A DNA stretch of 64,000 nt from Paramagnetospirillum magneticum AMB-1 (GTDB taxonomy: Bacteria; Pseudomonadota; Alphaproteobacteria; Rhodospirillales; Magnetospirillaceae), in contig NC_007626.1 of assembly GCF_000009985.1 (NCBI RefSeq), positions 372,001-436,000 on the forward strand, in the 5' to 3' direction. Made by a program: the position numbers and the translations under genes. Position 1 is the stretch's first letter; each line of letters starts with the position of its first letter. Of this stretch, positions 8,597 to 16,711 are shown one piece after another. The notes beneath the pieces are model-generated. The model saw only the letters and a program-made list of their open reading frames with translations. It was not told where the DNA came from and made no database searches.

Positions 8597-8810
8597 AGCT
8601 GTTGACCTTCTGGTCTTGTGACGGCGCATTTTTAACCAATTTTCTCTTCTCTCCCGCCCTGTTTCTCTGGAAGCTGTTGACTGCCGCCAAACGGTACGGG
8701 TTTTAAAGTTGCAAGTAATTCAAAGAGTTGCGATGCCAAAAGCTGTTGACCATTTCGCTATTTTTATTGGTGCGGGCTGGAGTCTGGGGTTGGATTCGGC
8801 GGTCAACAGC
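8597..8810. repeat. four copies of an AGCTGTTGACC element downstream of the tRNA
   Basis: AGCTGTTGAC(C) occurs at 8597-8607, 8672-8681 and 8741-8751, and in inverted orientation (GGTCAACAGC) at 8801-8810. Centre spacings are about 75, 69 and 60 bp. The 385-bp region 8520-8904 holds no convincing gene, only the terminator and these repeats. Position next to the tRNA at the prophage edge suggests recombinase-binding or regulatory sites, which is inference. Confidence 0.6.
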
Positions 8811-8904
8811 CATCTTGGAGCCCCGCAGTGTCGCACGGCCCCAAGGGGGCTTGCGCGCCAATCTCCCGTGCCGTGCCTGGATCGGCTCTGCTACTGTTCC
8901 CCTC

Positions 8905-9195
8905 ATGGATACCACCATCGCCACCATTACCGTGCAGCGCATCACCCCGATCAAGAATGCCGGCAAGCTTCTCGCCCTGGCTGATGTGGAGACCGTCATA
9001 GATGGCGTGGCCCTCGTCATCCACGGGGTTCAGGTGAGAGCCGATGGCGACAAGACGGAAATTGCCTTGCCGCGCTACCGTGCGCCCAATGGCGAATGGC
9101 AGACGGCGATCACCCTTCCGGAGGAAGTGCGAGAGCCTATGGCCAATGTCGTGATCGCCGGCGCCATTGAAATAGGCCTGTTGAAACAGCGGTAG
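8905..9195 (+). CDS. SpoVG-like small protein
   Basis: 96 residues from the ATG at 8905. The pattern ITVQRITPIKNAGKLLALAD, then VIDGVALVIHGVQV, then EIALPRYRAPNGEWQ, then ITLP, matches the SpoVG fold (strand-rich, 'LPSRRTPDGE'-like motif), known in Gram-positives as a nucleic-acid-binding septation/regulatory protein and also found on phages and plasmids of proteobacteria. It is the first gene of the prophage region after the tRNA. The role here is unknown. Confidence 0.7.
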   Translation: MDTTIATITVQRITPIKNAGKLLALADVETVIDGVALVIHGVQVRADGDKTEIALPRYRAPNGEWQTAITLPEEVREPMANVVIAGAIEIGLLKQR

Positions 9196-9295
9196 ACGAG
9201 GCCATGAGGTGCGGTTGTTGGGCGCAGAGAATCAAGCGCCGTGCTCTTACCACTCTCATCACCGCCGGTCCCATTCTACCGGCAGATCATCGCCT

Positions 9296-9463
9296 TTACG
9301 CCGCGCGGGCGAGACGCTGCCTGACTTCCTTGACGAGGGTCCGCACATGATCGACGGAAAGGCGATCCCGCAGCAGAAAGGCATGCATGGTTGGATCGTC
9401 GAGGAGATCGTCCAGCGACGGCTCCCATATCCACCGATCAAGCCCGAAGTCTTGCGCCCGCAT
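9296..9463 (-). CDS. small hypothetical phage protein (55 aa)
   Basis: Read on the minus strand from the ATG at 9463, preceded by a strong GGGAGGGG ribosome-binding site. The product starts MRAQDFGLDRWIWEPSLDDL and continues into an acidic/amphipathic helix ending RQRLARAA. The frame is short but codon use and RBS look real. Function unrecognised. It lies on the same strand as the recombinase cluster. Confidence 0.55.
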   Translation of the reverse strand: MRAQDFGLDRWIWEPSLDDLLDDPTMHAFLLRDRLSVDHVRTLVKEVRQRLARAA

Positions 9464-9588
9464 TTGCCCCTCCCAAGGTCTGCTATTCTCGACGACGCCT
9501 GATGTCTACACTGCATCCGCCCGCTCGTCCGTGAACAATTGCATACAACGACCACCCAGCCGGCAAAGGCAGGATGGCCAATCACAAT

Positions 9589-9834
9589 TCAGTTTTCGGC
9601 CTTCGGCACGGACCCCAGACGCTGCAGAAACTCAGGCTCGTCATAATCGCCCATTTCAGGGTCGGCGGTCTGACGGACGACATCCACGCCGGCTACGCTG
9701 CCACCCTCCATCATGCGGCTGGCACGTTGCAGGGCCTGTGGCTCGGTCTTGTAGGAAATGGGCGGCTGAGGCTTCAGCCCGCCTCTTTTGCCGAGGATGT
9801 ATGGCTGGCAGATGAACAAGGTTTCGAGGGCCAT
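9589..9834 (-). CDS. small hypothetical phage protein (81 aa)
   Basis: 81 residues starting MALETLFICQPYILGKRGGL, with GCAGGAA about 8 bp upstream of the ATG as RBS. The middle (EPQALQRASRMMEGGSVAGV) looks like a helix of small accessory proteins, and the tail is acidic (DPEMGDYDEPEFLQRLG). No function is recognised. It is the most promoter-distal confident gene of the minus-strand recombinase/repressor cluster apart from the 9296-9463 gene. Confidence 0.6.
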   Translation of the reverse strand: MALETLFICQPYILGKRGGLKPQPPISYKTEPQALQRASRMMEGGSVAGVDVVRQTADPEMGDYDEPEFLQRLGSVPKAEN

Positions 9835-9929
9835 GGCGTGATTCCTGCGGCAAGGGCGATTGCCACAGAGTGTTTTCTTTTTGTTCTTTTGTCAATATGC
9901 ATGGTCGCATCGGGGATTCGCGCCCTCGG

Positions 9930-10334
9930 TCACCGCGTCGCCATCCCGTACCTTTCCCGCTGCTGGTCCCATTCCACCGGCATGTCGTCCATCAGGTCGG
10001 CAAGATGGAGGGTGCGCGGCTGGCGACCGTCGAGGATGGTCTCGACAATGTCGGGGGCCAGCAAGGTCAGTCGGTAGATGCGGGTCAGATACGACGGATT
10101 GATCTTCTCGGCTTCGGACAACTCGTTCAGGGATGCCACCTGCCCGGATTCCAGCATGCGCTTCCAGCGATGGGCACGGGCCAGCGCCTTCAGCAGCGTG
10201 TCGTCGGGGGTGGGTTTGGCGCGTACCGGTACGCCCTCGCCCTCCGGCACGATCACCAGCTTGCGGCCACCATATCGCCGCAGGGTCAGCGGCACGCGGA
10301 TGGTCAGGGTGTCGATCCGGATGTTCGCGGTCAT
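9930..10334 (-). CDS. recombinase-associated HTH-like protein
   Basis: 134 residues. The N-terminus is beta-rich (IRIDTLTIRVPLTLRRYGGR). The C-terminal half carries a helix-turn-helix-like stretch (LNELSEAEKINPSYLTRIYR) similar to the HTH of ParB-like and site-specific recombination accessory proteins. Its start overlaps the stop of the serine recombinase by 4 bp (ATGA), so the two are co-translated, and genes of this type frequently follow large serine recombinases in alphaproteobacterial prophages. Probably a DNA-binding accessory of the recombinase. Confidence 0.75.
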   Translation of the reverse strand: MTANIRIDTLTIRVPLTLRRYGGRKLVIVPEGEGVPVRAKPTPDDTLLKALARAHRWKRMLESGQVASLNELSEAEKINPSYLTRIYRLTLLAPDIVETILDGRQPRTLHLADLMDDMPVEWDQQRERYGMATR

Positions 10335-11662
10335 GCCGCGCTCCTATCGCCGGTCTGGGCGGTGATGTCGGCGATGACGCTGGCCAGTCCCTCGGCCCGC
10401 AACCGGACCTCGGCGCCGTCTGGGGCGATGGCCACTTTCTCGACCAGAAGCTGGAGGATACGGGCCTGCTCGGCGGGGAACAGTTCGTCCCAGAGTGCCT
10501 CGAAGCGATCGAGGGCGGCGTGCAGATCGGCCGGCGACATGGTTGGCGCCATCCGTTCGGCCCGCGCCCGGATCTCGGGGGCGCGCAGCAATGCCCGGAC
10601 CTGTCCGATGACGGCCGCCTCAATCTCACCGGCGGCGATGCTGCGCACCGGGCAGGACTCGTGGCCGGAATGGATGGCCTTCATGCAGGTATAGTAGCGG
10701 TACAGCCGTCCTTTCTTGCGGGTGTGTGAGGGCGTCATGGCCCGGCCGCAATGGGCGCAGTGAATCAGCCCCTTCAGCGGTGCCGGAGTCGAGGATCGCA
10801 CCGCATTGGCCCGTTTCCTGGGGGCGTTGTCGGTCTTGACCGCCACCACCTTGTCCCAGGTGGCGCGGTCGATGATGGCGGGATGCTCTCCGGCATGGGC
10901 CTCGCCCTTGTGGACGGCCTCACCGAGATAGACCCGGTTATCGAGCAACTTGTAGAGGAAGTTCTTGGTGATGGGCGCGCCGTCGCGGATCTTGCCGTCC
11001 TGGGTGGTCCAGGACTTGGTATGGTGACCGGCGGCGTTCAGTTCCTTGACCAGCAAGGTGGCAGAGCCAACCTTGAGAAAGCGTTCGAAGATGTGGCGGA
11101 CCAGATCGGCCTCGGGCTGGTTGACCACCAGCTTGCGGGCGACCACGTCGTAGCCCAAGGGTGGCACTCCGCCCATCCACATGCCCTTGCGCCGGGAGGC
11201 GGCGAATTTGTCGCGGATGCGCTCGCCGATCACTTCCCGCTCGAACTGGGCGAAGCTGAGCAGGATGTTGAGCGTCAACCGGCCCATGGAGGTGGTGGTG
11301 TTGAACGACTGGGTCACCGAGACGAAGGTGACGGCGTTGCGGTCGAACACCTCGACCAGTTTGGAGAAATCCATCAGCGAGCGCGACAGACGGTCGATCT
11401 TGTAGACCACCACCACATCGATCAGCCCGGACTCGATGTCGGCCAGCAGGCGCTTCAGAGCAGGACGTTCCAAGTTGCCGCCTGAGAAGCCGCCATCATC
11501 GTAGTGGTCCGGCACCGGCACCCAGCCCTCGGCCTTCTGGCTGGTGATGTAGGCTTCGCAGGATTCCCGCTGGGCGTCGAGGCTATTGAATTCCATCTCC
11601 AGCCCCTCTTCCGAAGACTTGCGAGTATAGATGGCGCAGCGGACCTTGCGGATCGGGGTCAT
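10331..11662 (-). CDS. large serine recombinase / integrase
   Basis: 443 residues from the ATG at 11662. The resolvase catalytic domain (about 8-155) has CAIYTRKS with the nucleophilic Ser, DDGGFSGGNLERP and VVVYKIDRLSRS. It is followed by the 'recombinase' domain (PPLGYDVVARKLVVNQPEA), a zinc ribbon (IHCAHCGRAMTPSHTR, CMKAIHSGHESC) and a C-terminal coiled/helical part. Large serine recombinases catalyse directional att-site integration and, with a directionality factor, excision. It is the obvious integrase of the prophage. The frame is open upstream to 11827, but that extension overlaps the DUF2924 gene. Confidence 0.93.
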   Translation of the reverse strand: MTPIRKVRCAIYTRKSSEEGLEMEFNSLDAQRESCEAYITSQKAEGWVPVPDHYDDGGFSGGNLERPALKRLLADIESGLIDVVVVYKIDRLSRSLMDFSKLVEVFDRNAVTFVSVTQSFNTTTSMGRLTLNILLSFAQFEREVIGERIRDKFAASRRKGMWMGGVPPLGYDVVARKLVVNQPEADLVRHIFERFLKVGSATLLVKELNAAGHHTKSWTTQDGKIRDGAPITKNFLYKLLDNRVYLGEAVHKGEAHAGEHPAIIDRATWDKVVAVKTDNAPRKRANAVRSSTPAPLKGLIHCAHCGRAMTPSHTRKKGRLYRYYTCMKAIHSGHESCPVRSIAAGEIEAAVIGQVRALLRAPEIRARAERMAPTMSPADLHAALDRFEALWDELFPAEQARILQLLVEKVAIAPDGAEVRLRAEGLASVIADITAQTGDRSAA

Positions 11663-12108
11663 CGGTTGCCCTCCAGCTTGCCGTGTTTCCGAAGGCCGAA
11701 AAAGAGAGGGCCATTCCACCGGGTGCCGGTGATTGCGCGGGCCACCGCCGACAGGCTCTGGTAGCGCCGCCCCTGCCACTCGAAGCCGTCGGCCAGGGCG
11801 GTCACCTCCTGCAGCACGCCTTGCCATTCCCGGATCAGCTTGGTGCCAACGATGGGGGCAGTCATGTCCTTGGGTTTCGGCTTCCTCTTGCCGTCCAGCT
11901 CATCGACCAGATCGTCGATGCGGCGTTCGGCCTGGACCGACAGGCCGCCGAAGGCCAGTTCCTGAATCCGGTAGGCGAGGCGCTTGACCAGGAAGGTGCG
12001 GTTGTAGGGCGGCGGCTCGGTGCCGGTCAGTTCCCGCCACATGACCTTCAGCCTGGGCGTCGGCAGGGTGGGCAATTCGGCCACCTGGGTAAGAATTGAG
12101 GTTGTCAT
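11659..12108 (-). CDS. DUF2924 protein
   Basis: 149 residues (MTTSILTQVAELPTLPTPRL). The features LKVMWRELTGTEPPPYNRTF, LVKRLAYRIQELAFGGL and, near the end, EWQGRRYQSLSAVARAITGT are characteristic of DUF2924, a family almost always encoded next to large serine recombinases in alphaproteobacterial mobile elements. It overlaps the recombinase start by 4 bp. The second half looks like a small 'WQGRRYxSLSAVAraITG' DNA-binding module. Confidence 0.85.
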   Translation of the reverse strand: MTTSILTQVAELPTLPTPRLKVMWRELTGTEPPPYNRTFLVKRLAYRIQELAFGGLSVQAERRIDDLVDELDGKRKPKPKDMTAPIVGTKLIREWQGVLQEVTALADGFEWQGRRYQSLSAVARAITGTRWNGPLFFGLRKHGKLEGNR

Positions 12109-12308
12109 TTACGGGGTCTCCTGCAATTGCGGTCAGACCCATGGACGCTCTGGTGGCCAGTGAAGTCGACGGAACAGTCTCCGGCGTCAGCAGATAAACG
12201 AGTGGACTTTCGCGCCATCAGGCGCATGGCCCCGACCGCCAGAATCTCGGCGATTTCGTCGAGGCGTTCGGCGGCGGTCATGTGGTCGGGGTGGAGGGCA
12301 AGGGACAT
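12105..12308 (-). CDS. small recombinase-cluster protein
   Basis: 67 residues from the ATG at 12308. The conserved-looking core is HPDHMTAAERLDEIAEILAV followed by GAMRLMARKS. Short proteins of this 'AERLxEIxEILAxGxxRL' type are commonly found directly upstream of DUF2924/serine-recombinase pairs. Stop and next start overlap (12105-12108), so it belongs to the same operon. Function unknown. Confidence 0.7.
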   Translation of the reverse strand: MSLALHPDHMTAAERLDEIAEILAVGAMRLMARKSTRLSADAGDCSVDFTGHQSVHGSDRNCRRPRK

Positions 12309-12379
12309 GGGAGGAAACCTGATTGTGGTGCCTATGACTCCCTGTACCGGAGCAACCTCCATTCCGTCCCAAGAGGGGG

Positions 12380-13057
12380 CTATGCCGCTCCCCGACCGAC
12401 CAGCCCCAACGCCTTCCACAACTTGGAAACCTTCTTTTTGACCGTACTCTCGTCAGGCACGGCGGCGCACTTGTCATCAAACCAGCCGAGCAGATCACGG
12501 ACCATCGCCGCCTGGGTAGGCGGAATGCCATCATCATGGATACGTCGGCAGGCTTCGACCCAGAAGCCATCCCAATCATATTTGGGCGGGGCACCGGGGC
12601 CGCCACGCACGACAGGCGGGTTGGAGGCAGAGATATCCGGAGGTGCGGGTGTGCTATTGGCCTCGAATCGCTCGACCTCGTCACGCCGGATCAGGATGTC
12701 GTCTGCGGCAGCGGAGAAGTCCGATTGGCGAGCCTCTGGTTCGAGGTCGATGTAGCCATCATTCTCGCCAGCAAGATCGGTGATGATCCCGGTGTGATTT
12801 TTGATAAGCCCCCATGCATCACGGGGATAGAGATCAAAAATCCCCATGACACGCCGCCGATCCGCAGGGATGCGTTGCCAGTTTTCATCACCGAAGTCTT
12901 CGTAATGCCCGATTTCGGCGAAAACCCCCGGCACTGGAATGGATAACCTGAGCTTGCCTTCGAGGGCGACGGCAGCGATCTGGGTGGGCTTCACATGCCA
13001 GCGCTCACACAGGTCGGCCAGCGTCAGATAGGTGACTGGAGAAGGGGCCATGATCAT
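12380..13057 (-). CDS. hypothetical phage protein with N-terminal HTH
   Basis: 225 residues. The N-terminus VTYLTLADLCERWHVKPTQI reads like an excisionase/MerR-type winged helix. It is followed by a middle domain rich in Asp/Glu and a C-terminal helical block (GIPPTQAAMVRDLLGWFDDK, then DESTVKKKVSKLW) resembling the C-terminal HTH seen in phage-encoded repressor-cluster proteins. The start touches the stop of the upstream XRE gene. It may be a directionality factor or a DNA-binding regulator; this is inference from context. Confidence 0.7.
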   Translation of the reverse strand: MIMAPSPVTYLTLADLCERWHVKPTQIAAVALEGKLRLSIPVPGVFAEIGHYEDFGDENWQRIPADRRRVMGIFDLYPRDAWGLIKNHTGIITDLAGENDGYIDLEPEARQSDFSAAADDILIRRDEVERFEANSTPAPPDISASNPPVVRGGPGAPPKYDWDGFWVEACRRIHDDGIPPTQAAMVRDLLGWFDDKCAAVPDESTVKKKVSKLWKALGLVGRGAA

Positions 13058-13341
13058 CAGCCTCCCTCGACGGCGCGCAGGCGGCGGTAGGCGCGCACCA
13101 CCTTGGCGACATCGCGCTGCATGTCGGGCGGGAATCGCTCGGCGGCGACAAACAGGTCATCGAGACGAACCCCCAGCACGGCAGCGGCCTTCTCGATCAA
13201 ATCGTCGCGGGGCGGCTTTTCGCATTCCCGTTCAATGCGCGACCAATAGGCGGGGGAAACCCCGAGGCGGCTGGCGAAATCATTGAGCCCAATGCCCAAT
13301 TCATTGCGGCGGACGCGGATATAGGATCCGAACGGCATCAT
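13057..13341 (-). CDS. XRE-family transcriptional regulator (candidate prophage repressor)
   Basis: About 94 residues from the ATG pair at 13341/13338, preceded by a GGGGAGGG RBS. The HTH spans GIGLNDFASRLGVSPAYWSR followed by IERE, the classic Cro/C1-type motif, and a short C-terminal helical tail follows (DMQRDVAKVVRAYRRLRAVE). It overlaps the next upstream gene, an ImmA/IrrE-type metallopeptidase. XRE plus ImmA-like peptidase is a known pair in which the peptidase cleaves the repressor on induction (ICEBs1 ImmR/ImmA). It is divergent from the early phage operon. Confidence 0.85.
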   Translation of the reverse strand: MMPFGSYIRVRRNELGIGLNDFASRLGVSPAYWSRIERECEKPPRDDLIEKAAAVLGVRLDDLFVAAERFPPDMQRDVAKVVRAYRRLRAVEGG

Positions 13342-14096
13342 GCCCTCCCCTGGCCGGTGACGAGACGGTACTTGCGCAGGCGGACCCAGATGAAGGATGG
13401 GGACACCCCAAAGATTCCAGCGAGATCGTCGAGCAGCACATCCTGCTCGCCCATGCCCCACCGCCGTCCATCAATCACCGGGTAGCCGGGTTTGCCGGCA
13501 TGGTCGGAGCCGTTGACCAGGGTGACGCCGAATTCACCGGCGCGCCTCACCATGGTGCGATGAAGCAAGTCTGGCGGCGCCAGCAATCCACCCATGAACT
13601 CGTTGGCCCGGTACTCCGACCAATATTCCTCGTTCTTCGGGTCGGCGGCATCGAAATGCGCCTCGTCGGGGGTGACGTGGCGGAATTTGCTCCGGCAGGC
13701 AATGACCGAGGCCGGGCCATCGAATATGGCGTGTCCCAATTCATGAGCGGCGGTGCTGGCGGCGAGATCGGACCGATCCCCGATCACGGCGGGATTGAGG
13801 CTGAGATAGATGTTTTGGGGGCTGTCGGAATCGTATTCGCAGGCCCCGGCCACAGGCCGCCCCAGTTCATCGTGAACCTCGTTCCCGCAGTCCCAGACCG
13901 GCTCGAAGCGAATACCGTTGATCACCAGCAATTCCACCCGGCGGATCAGGGTGTCGGCCGGAAGCGGCTTGGGCCACAGGCCGCCGCAGATCTGGCGGCG
14001 CACATCGCGCGCGATCGACCAGATGGCGCTGGCGGCCAGGGGGCGCGCCTCGCCGGTGGGCGAGACGCTGGGGAAGGTTGCGGTCACGACGGCCAT
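13338..14096 (-). CDS. ImmA/IrrE-family zinc metallopeptidase
   Basis: 252 residues with the zinc site HELGH at about 118-122 (AASTAAHELGHAIFDGP) and a downstream Glu in EYRANEFMGGLLAP, the standard ImmA/IrrE signature. The C-terminus carries an extra domain ending in VSPSFIWVRLRKYRLV. Overlap with the XRE gene implies an antirepressor role: inactivation of the repressor by site-specific cleavage. That role is inferred from the family pair and not shown by sequence alone. Confidence 0.9.
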   Translation of the reverse strand: MAVVTATFPSVSPTGEARPLAASAIWSIARDVRRQICGGLWPKPLPADTLIRRVELLVINGIRFEPVWDCGNEVHDELGRPVAGACEYDSDSPQNIYLSLNPAVIGDRSDLAASTAAHELGHAIFDGPASVIACRSKFRHVTPDEAHFDAADPKNEEYWSEYRANEFMGGLLAPPDLLHRTMVRRAGEFGVTLVNGSDHAGKPGYPVIDGRRWGMGEQDVLLDDLAGIFGVSPSFIWVRLRKYRLVTGQGRA

Positions 14097-14381
14097 CGCT
14101 GGCTCCTTGGCTGCAAACCGTGACCTAATCAGTCAACGGCATGGTTCGCATATTGTTCCTTAAGGCTGGCTTTGTCGAGTCATTCCGGTGGGGCGGAATT
14201 GTTGGCGAGCGTCCGCCGCCGTGGCTATCAAAGTAGGCATGAAATGCCTTATTTTATGCGGCATTAATGAGGGGCGGAAAGGGGGTTTATTCCCCTTTAT
14301 TCCCCTTTCCGCCTCTCCACCCCTTCGATTGTCGTGCTTCTGTGGCGTCCGAAATCAACGCCATCCAGAACGAGATCAATC
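14097..14381. promoter_or_regulatory. divergent control region of the prophage switch
   Basis: This 285-bp gap separates the leftward repressor/peptidase genes from the rightward early operon. It holds several symmetric elements: ATTCCG-n6-CGGAAT (14182-14199); GGCAT-GAA-ATGCC (14236-14248) followed by another GGCAT (14260-14264), giving three half-sites in a row; a tandem duplication of TTTATTCCCC (14286-14305); and an 11-bp stem GCGGAAAGGGG/CCCCTTTCCGC (14274-14284/14302-14312) just before the first early gene. The GGCAT/ATGCC set is the best operator candidate. Confidence 0.55.
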
Positions 14382-14951
14382 ATGGGAATGCAACAGCAAA
14401 TCAGCGACAAGGACATCACCGGCATTGGCTTGGCCACCGCGGATCGGTGTGCCCGCCGGATCGGCCGCACCCTGCGCCTGCCGACATCAGATATTGGCGA
14501 TGTCCGCCAGGACCTGCTGCTGGAACTGGTGCGTCGCGCCCCCCGATTCGACGGTCAGGCCGGCTGGCCGACCTTCACTAGGCTGGTCATCCGCCACGCC
14601 GGGCAGGACGTGGCCGACCGCCTCATCCGTGATCGCCGCCGACATGGTGGATCAATCGACGATACCGAGCAGACCAGCGAAGACGACGGCCTTGCCGCCT
14701 GGTGGGCAGGCGGCGTCACCGGAGCGGGCGCCATCCACCTGCGTCTCGACCTGCAACGGTTCTTGGACGGCCTGCCCCAGCAGTTGCGGCACCTCTGTCG
14801 CCTGCTGACCGAAGAGGATCGCGCCACGGCCCAGGTCGTATCCGGTTTCTCGCGCAGCGAGTTCTTTCGCCAGATCCATGAGCTTCGCATGCGCCTTCGC
14901 GCCCATGGCCTCACCCCCTTGGGACGATCCGGCCAATGCGTCGGTACATAG
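14382..14951 (+). CDS. sigma-70-like (ECF-type) phage protein
   Basis: About 189 residues from the ATG at 14382. The region DIGDVRQDLLLELVRRAPRF followed by a WPTFTRLVIRHA segment matches sigma region 2 (helix with 'DxxQDLLLELV' and aromatic core). A later part (LDGLPQQLRHLCRLLTEEDR) resembles region 4 but degenerate. It is the first gene of the rightward early operon. It could redirect host RNA polymerase to phage promoters or be a degenerate helper; weak homology prevents a firmer call. Confidence 0.65.
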   Translation: MGMQQQISDKDITGIGLATADRCARRIGRTLRLPTSDIGDVRQDLLLELVRRAPRFDGQAGWPTFTRLVIRHAGQDVADRLIRDRRRHGGSIDDTEQTSEDDGLAAWWAGGVTGAGAIHLRLDLQRFLDGLPQQLRHLCRLLTEEDRATAQVVSGFSRSEFFRQIHELRMRLRAHGLTPLGRSGQCVGT

Positions 14952-14980
14952 CCAATAACCCGAAAAACAGGACGACGACG

Positions 14981-15313
14981 ATGACCGCAATTTCCCCCCA
15001 CCCTGATTTCCCTGCCCGTTCCCTGCCGGTGGACGAGAACGGTATCTGCGACTGGCTGGCCGACGCCACTCCAGGGGCCACCCTGATCTATTACCGCGGC
15101 CATCTCGGCCATGACCGGATGCCCAGCACCAAGGTGCTGCCGGAAGTGCTGCGCCGCCAGGTTGTCGATGTTGCCACCCGCATTCAGCAGGCGGCCGAGG
15201 CCGAGCGCGTCTTCCTGCTCCAGCGCCGCCTTGGCGTTGATGACTTCAGCTATCTGGCCATCAAGGCGGCGGGCCGCCCGCGCTCCTCGATCACCAGAGG
15301 TGACCGGCGGTGA
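14981..15313 (+). CDS. hypothetical early phage protein
   Basis: 110 residues from the ATG at 14981. The N-terminal FPARSLPVDENGICDWLADA and a following GATLIYYRGHLGHDR form a compact domain, and then an HTH-like stretch contains AERVFLLQRRLGVDDFSYLA. Proteins of this type sit at the start of early operons in alphaproteobacterial prophages. No function is assigned. Confidence 0.65.
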   Translation: MTAISPHPDFPARSLPVDENGICDWLADATPGATLIYYRGHLGHDRMPSTKVLPEVLRRQVVDVATRIQQAAEAERVFLLQRRLGVDDFSYLAIKAAGRPRSSITRGDRR

Positions 15314-15347
15314 GTTTGTTCTTTCAACTATCCAAGGAGATCCAATA

Positions 15348-16103
15348 ATGGCGATATCCCTCGCATCGCTGAAGCGCAGTTCCGCGCTGTCATCCCCCCG
15401 CATCCTGGTCCATGGCGTGGCCGGGGTGGGCAAGAGCACTTTCGCTTCGGCGGCGCCCAATCCGGTGTTCATCCTCACCGAGGATGGCCTGGGCACCCTC
15501 GACATCCCCCATTTCCCGCTGGCCCGCAGCTTCGACGACGTGATGGAGGCGCTGGCCGCCCTCTATTCCGAGGACAACGACTTCCGCACCGTGGTGATCG
15601 ACAGCGTCGACTGGCTGGAGCCGCTGATCTGGGCGCGGGCCTGCAAGGACAATGGCTGGAAATCCATCGAGGACCCCGGCTACGGCAAGGGCTACGTCGC
15701 GGCGCTGGACCTGTGGCGTCAGTATATCGACGGTCTCAACGCGCTCCGCGATGAGAAGGGCCTGACGATCATCCAGATCGCCCATACCGAGATCAAGCGC
15801 TTCGACAGCCCCGAGCACGATCCCTACGACCGCTACATCATCAAGCTGCATGCCCGCGCCGCGGCTCTGCTACAGGAGCATTCCGACGCGGTGCTGTTCG
15901 CCAATTACCGGATCAGCACGGTCAAGAGCGATGTCGGCTTCAACAAGAAGGTGACCCGCGCTCTCGGCTCCGGCGAGCGGGTGCTCTACTCCGCCGAACG
16001 TCCCGCCTTCCTCGCCAAGAACCGCTACGGCCTGCCCGATGTGCTGCCGCTGTCGTGGGACGCCTTCGCGTCCGCGATGCCCCAATTCCAAGCTCAATCC
16101 TAA
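15348..16103 (+). CDS. phage nucleotide-binding protein (AAA/RecA-like ATPase)
   Basis: 251 residues, RBS AAGGAGA. Walker A is HGVAGVGKSTFA (about 22-33) and the Walker B-like segment is RTVVIDSVDWLEPL. The pattern is the AAA_24/'Sak4-like' family of phage ATPases that load single-strand annealing or replication proteins. It is followed by a DUF669 gene, a pairing repeatedly seen in phage recombination modules. It probably acts in phage DNA recombination with the DUF669 protein. Confidence 0.85.
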   Translation: MAISLASLKRSSALSSPRILVHGVAGVGKSTFASAAPNPVFILTEDGLGTLDIPHFPLARSFDDVMEALAALYSEDNDFRTVVIDSVDWLEPLIWARACKDNGWKSIEDPGYGKGYVAALDLWRQYIDGLNALRDEKGLTIIQIAHTEIKRFDSPEHDPYDRYIIKLHARAAALLQEHSDAVLFANYRISTVKSDVGFNKKVTRALGSGERVLYSAERPAFLAKNRYGLPDVLPLSWDAFASAMPQFQAQS

Positions 16104-16119
16104 CCGATAAGGAACCATC

Positions 16120-16626
16120 ATGGCCAATCTCGGAAATTTCGACGCCACCACCGTCGATCCCGCCAAATCCGCCGACGTGCTGCCTCCCGGCAAATACGTG
16201 GTGCAGATCGTCGCCAGCGAAATGCGCGTCACCAAGGACGGCATGGGCCAGTACCTGTGGCTGGAACTCGACGTGCTGGAAGGCGATTCCCTGGGGCGCA
16301 AGCTGTTTGACCGCCTCAATCTGGTCAACAACAACCCCAGCACGGTGGAAATGGCCCAGCGCACCCTGTCGGCCATCTGCCATGCCACGGGTCGGATGCA
16401 GGTCCAGGACAGCGAGGAACTCCACCTGATCCCCATGCTGGCCGATGTGCGGGTGCAGCCGCCGAAGAACGGCTACGGCGAATCCAACACCATTCGCTAT
16501 CAGCCGCTCGACCAAGCCGCCGCCGCTCCGGCCACCCGCCTCGCTGCGGCCACCCCGCCGGCCAAACCTGCGACGCAATCCCCTCAACCCCGCCCGGCCA
16601 CCGCGCCGTGGCGCCGGAGCGCGTGA
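16120..16626 (+). CDS. DUF669 phage protein (recombination module)
   Basis: 168 residues. The N-terminal part (ADVLPPGKYVVQIVASEM, followed by a GMGQYLWLELDVLEG segment) is the DUF669 fold, an OB-like beta domain. The last about 35 residues are a Pro/Ala-rich disordered tail ending WRRSA. Some DUF669 proteins are proposed single-strand DNA-binding proteins that work with the preceding Sak4-like ATPase. The order ATPase then DUF669 supports that role here, by inference. Confidence 0.8.
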   Translation: MANLGNFDATTVDPAKSADVLPPGKYVVQIVASEMRVTKDGMGQYLWLELDVLEGDSLGRKLFDRLNLVNNNPSTVEMAQRTLSAICHATGRMQVQDSEELHLIPMLADVRVQPPKNGYGESNTIRYQPLDQAAAAPATRLAAATPPAKPATQSPQPRPATAPWRRSA

Positions 16627-16711
16627 GCATCAACAGGAACGATGCCGCCGTCGTCCGGTCGTCAAACATGAGCGGCGGCGGCATCTCCACCCAGGACATT
16701 GGAGAACATCC

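Noticed and set aside
8417..8629. 70-codon minus-strand frame encoding GGGGGIRTHDELAPIPVFET
   Set aside because: It is the reverse strand of tRNA-Ser plus its terminator; this peptide is a well-known spurious translation of tRNA-Ser genes.
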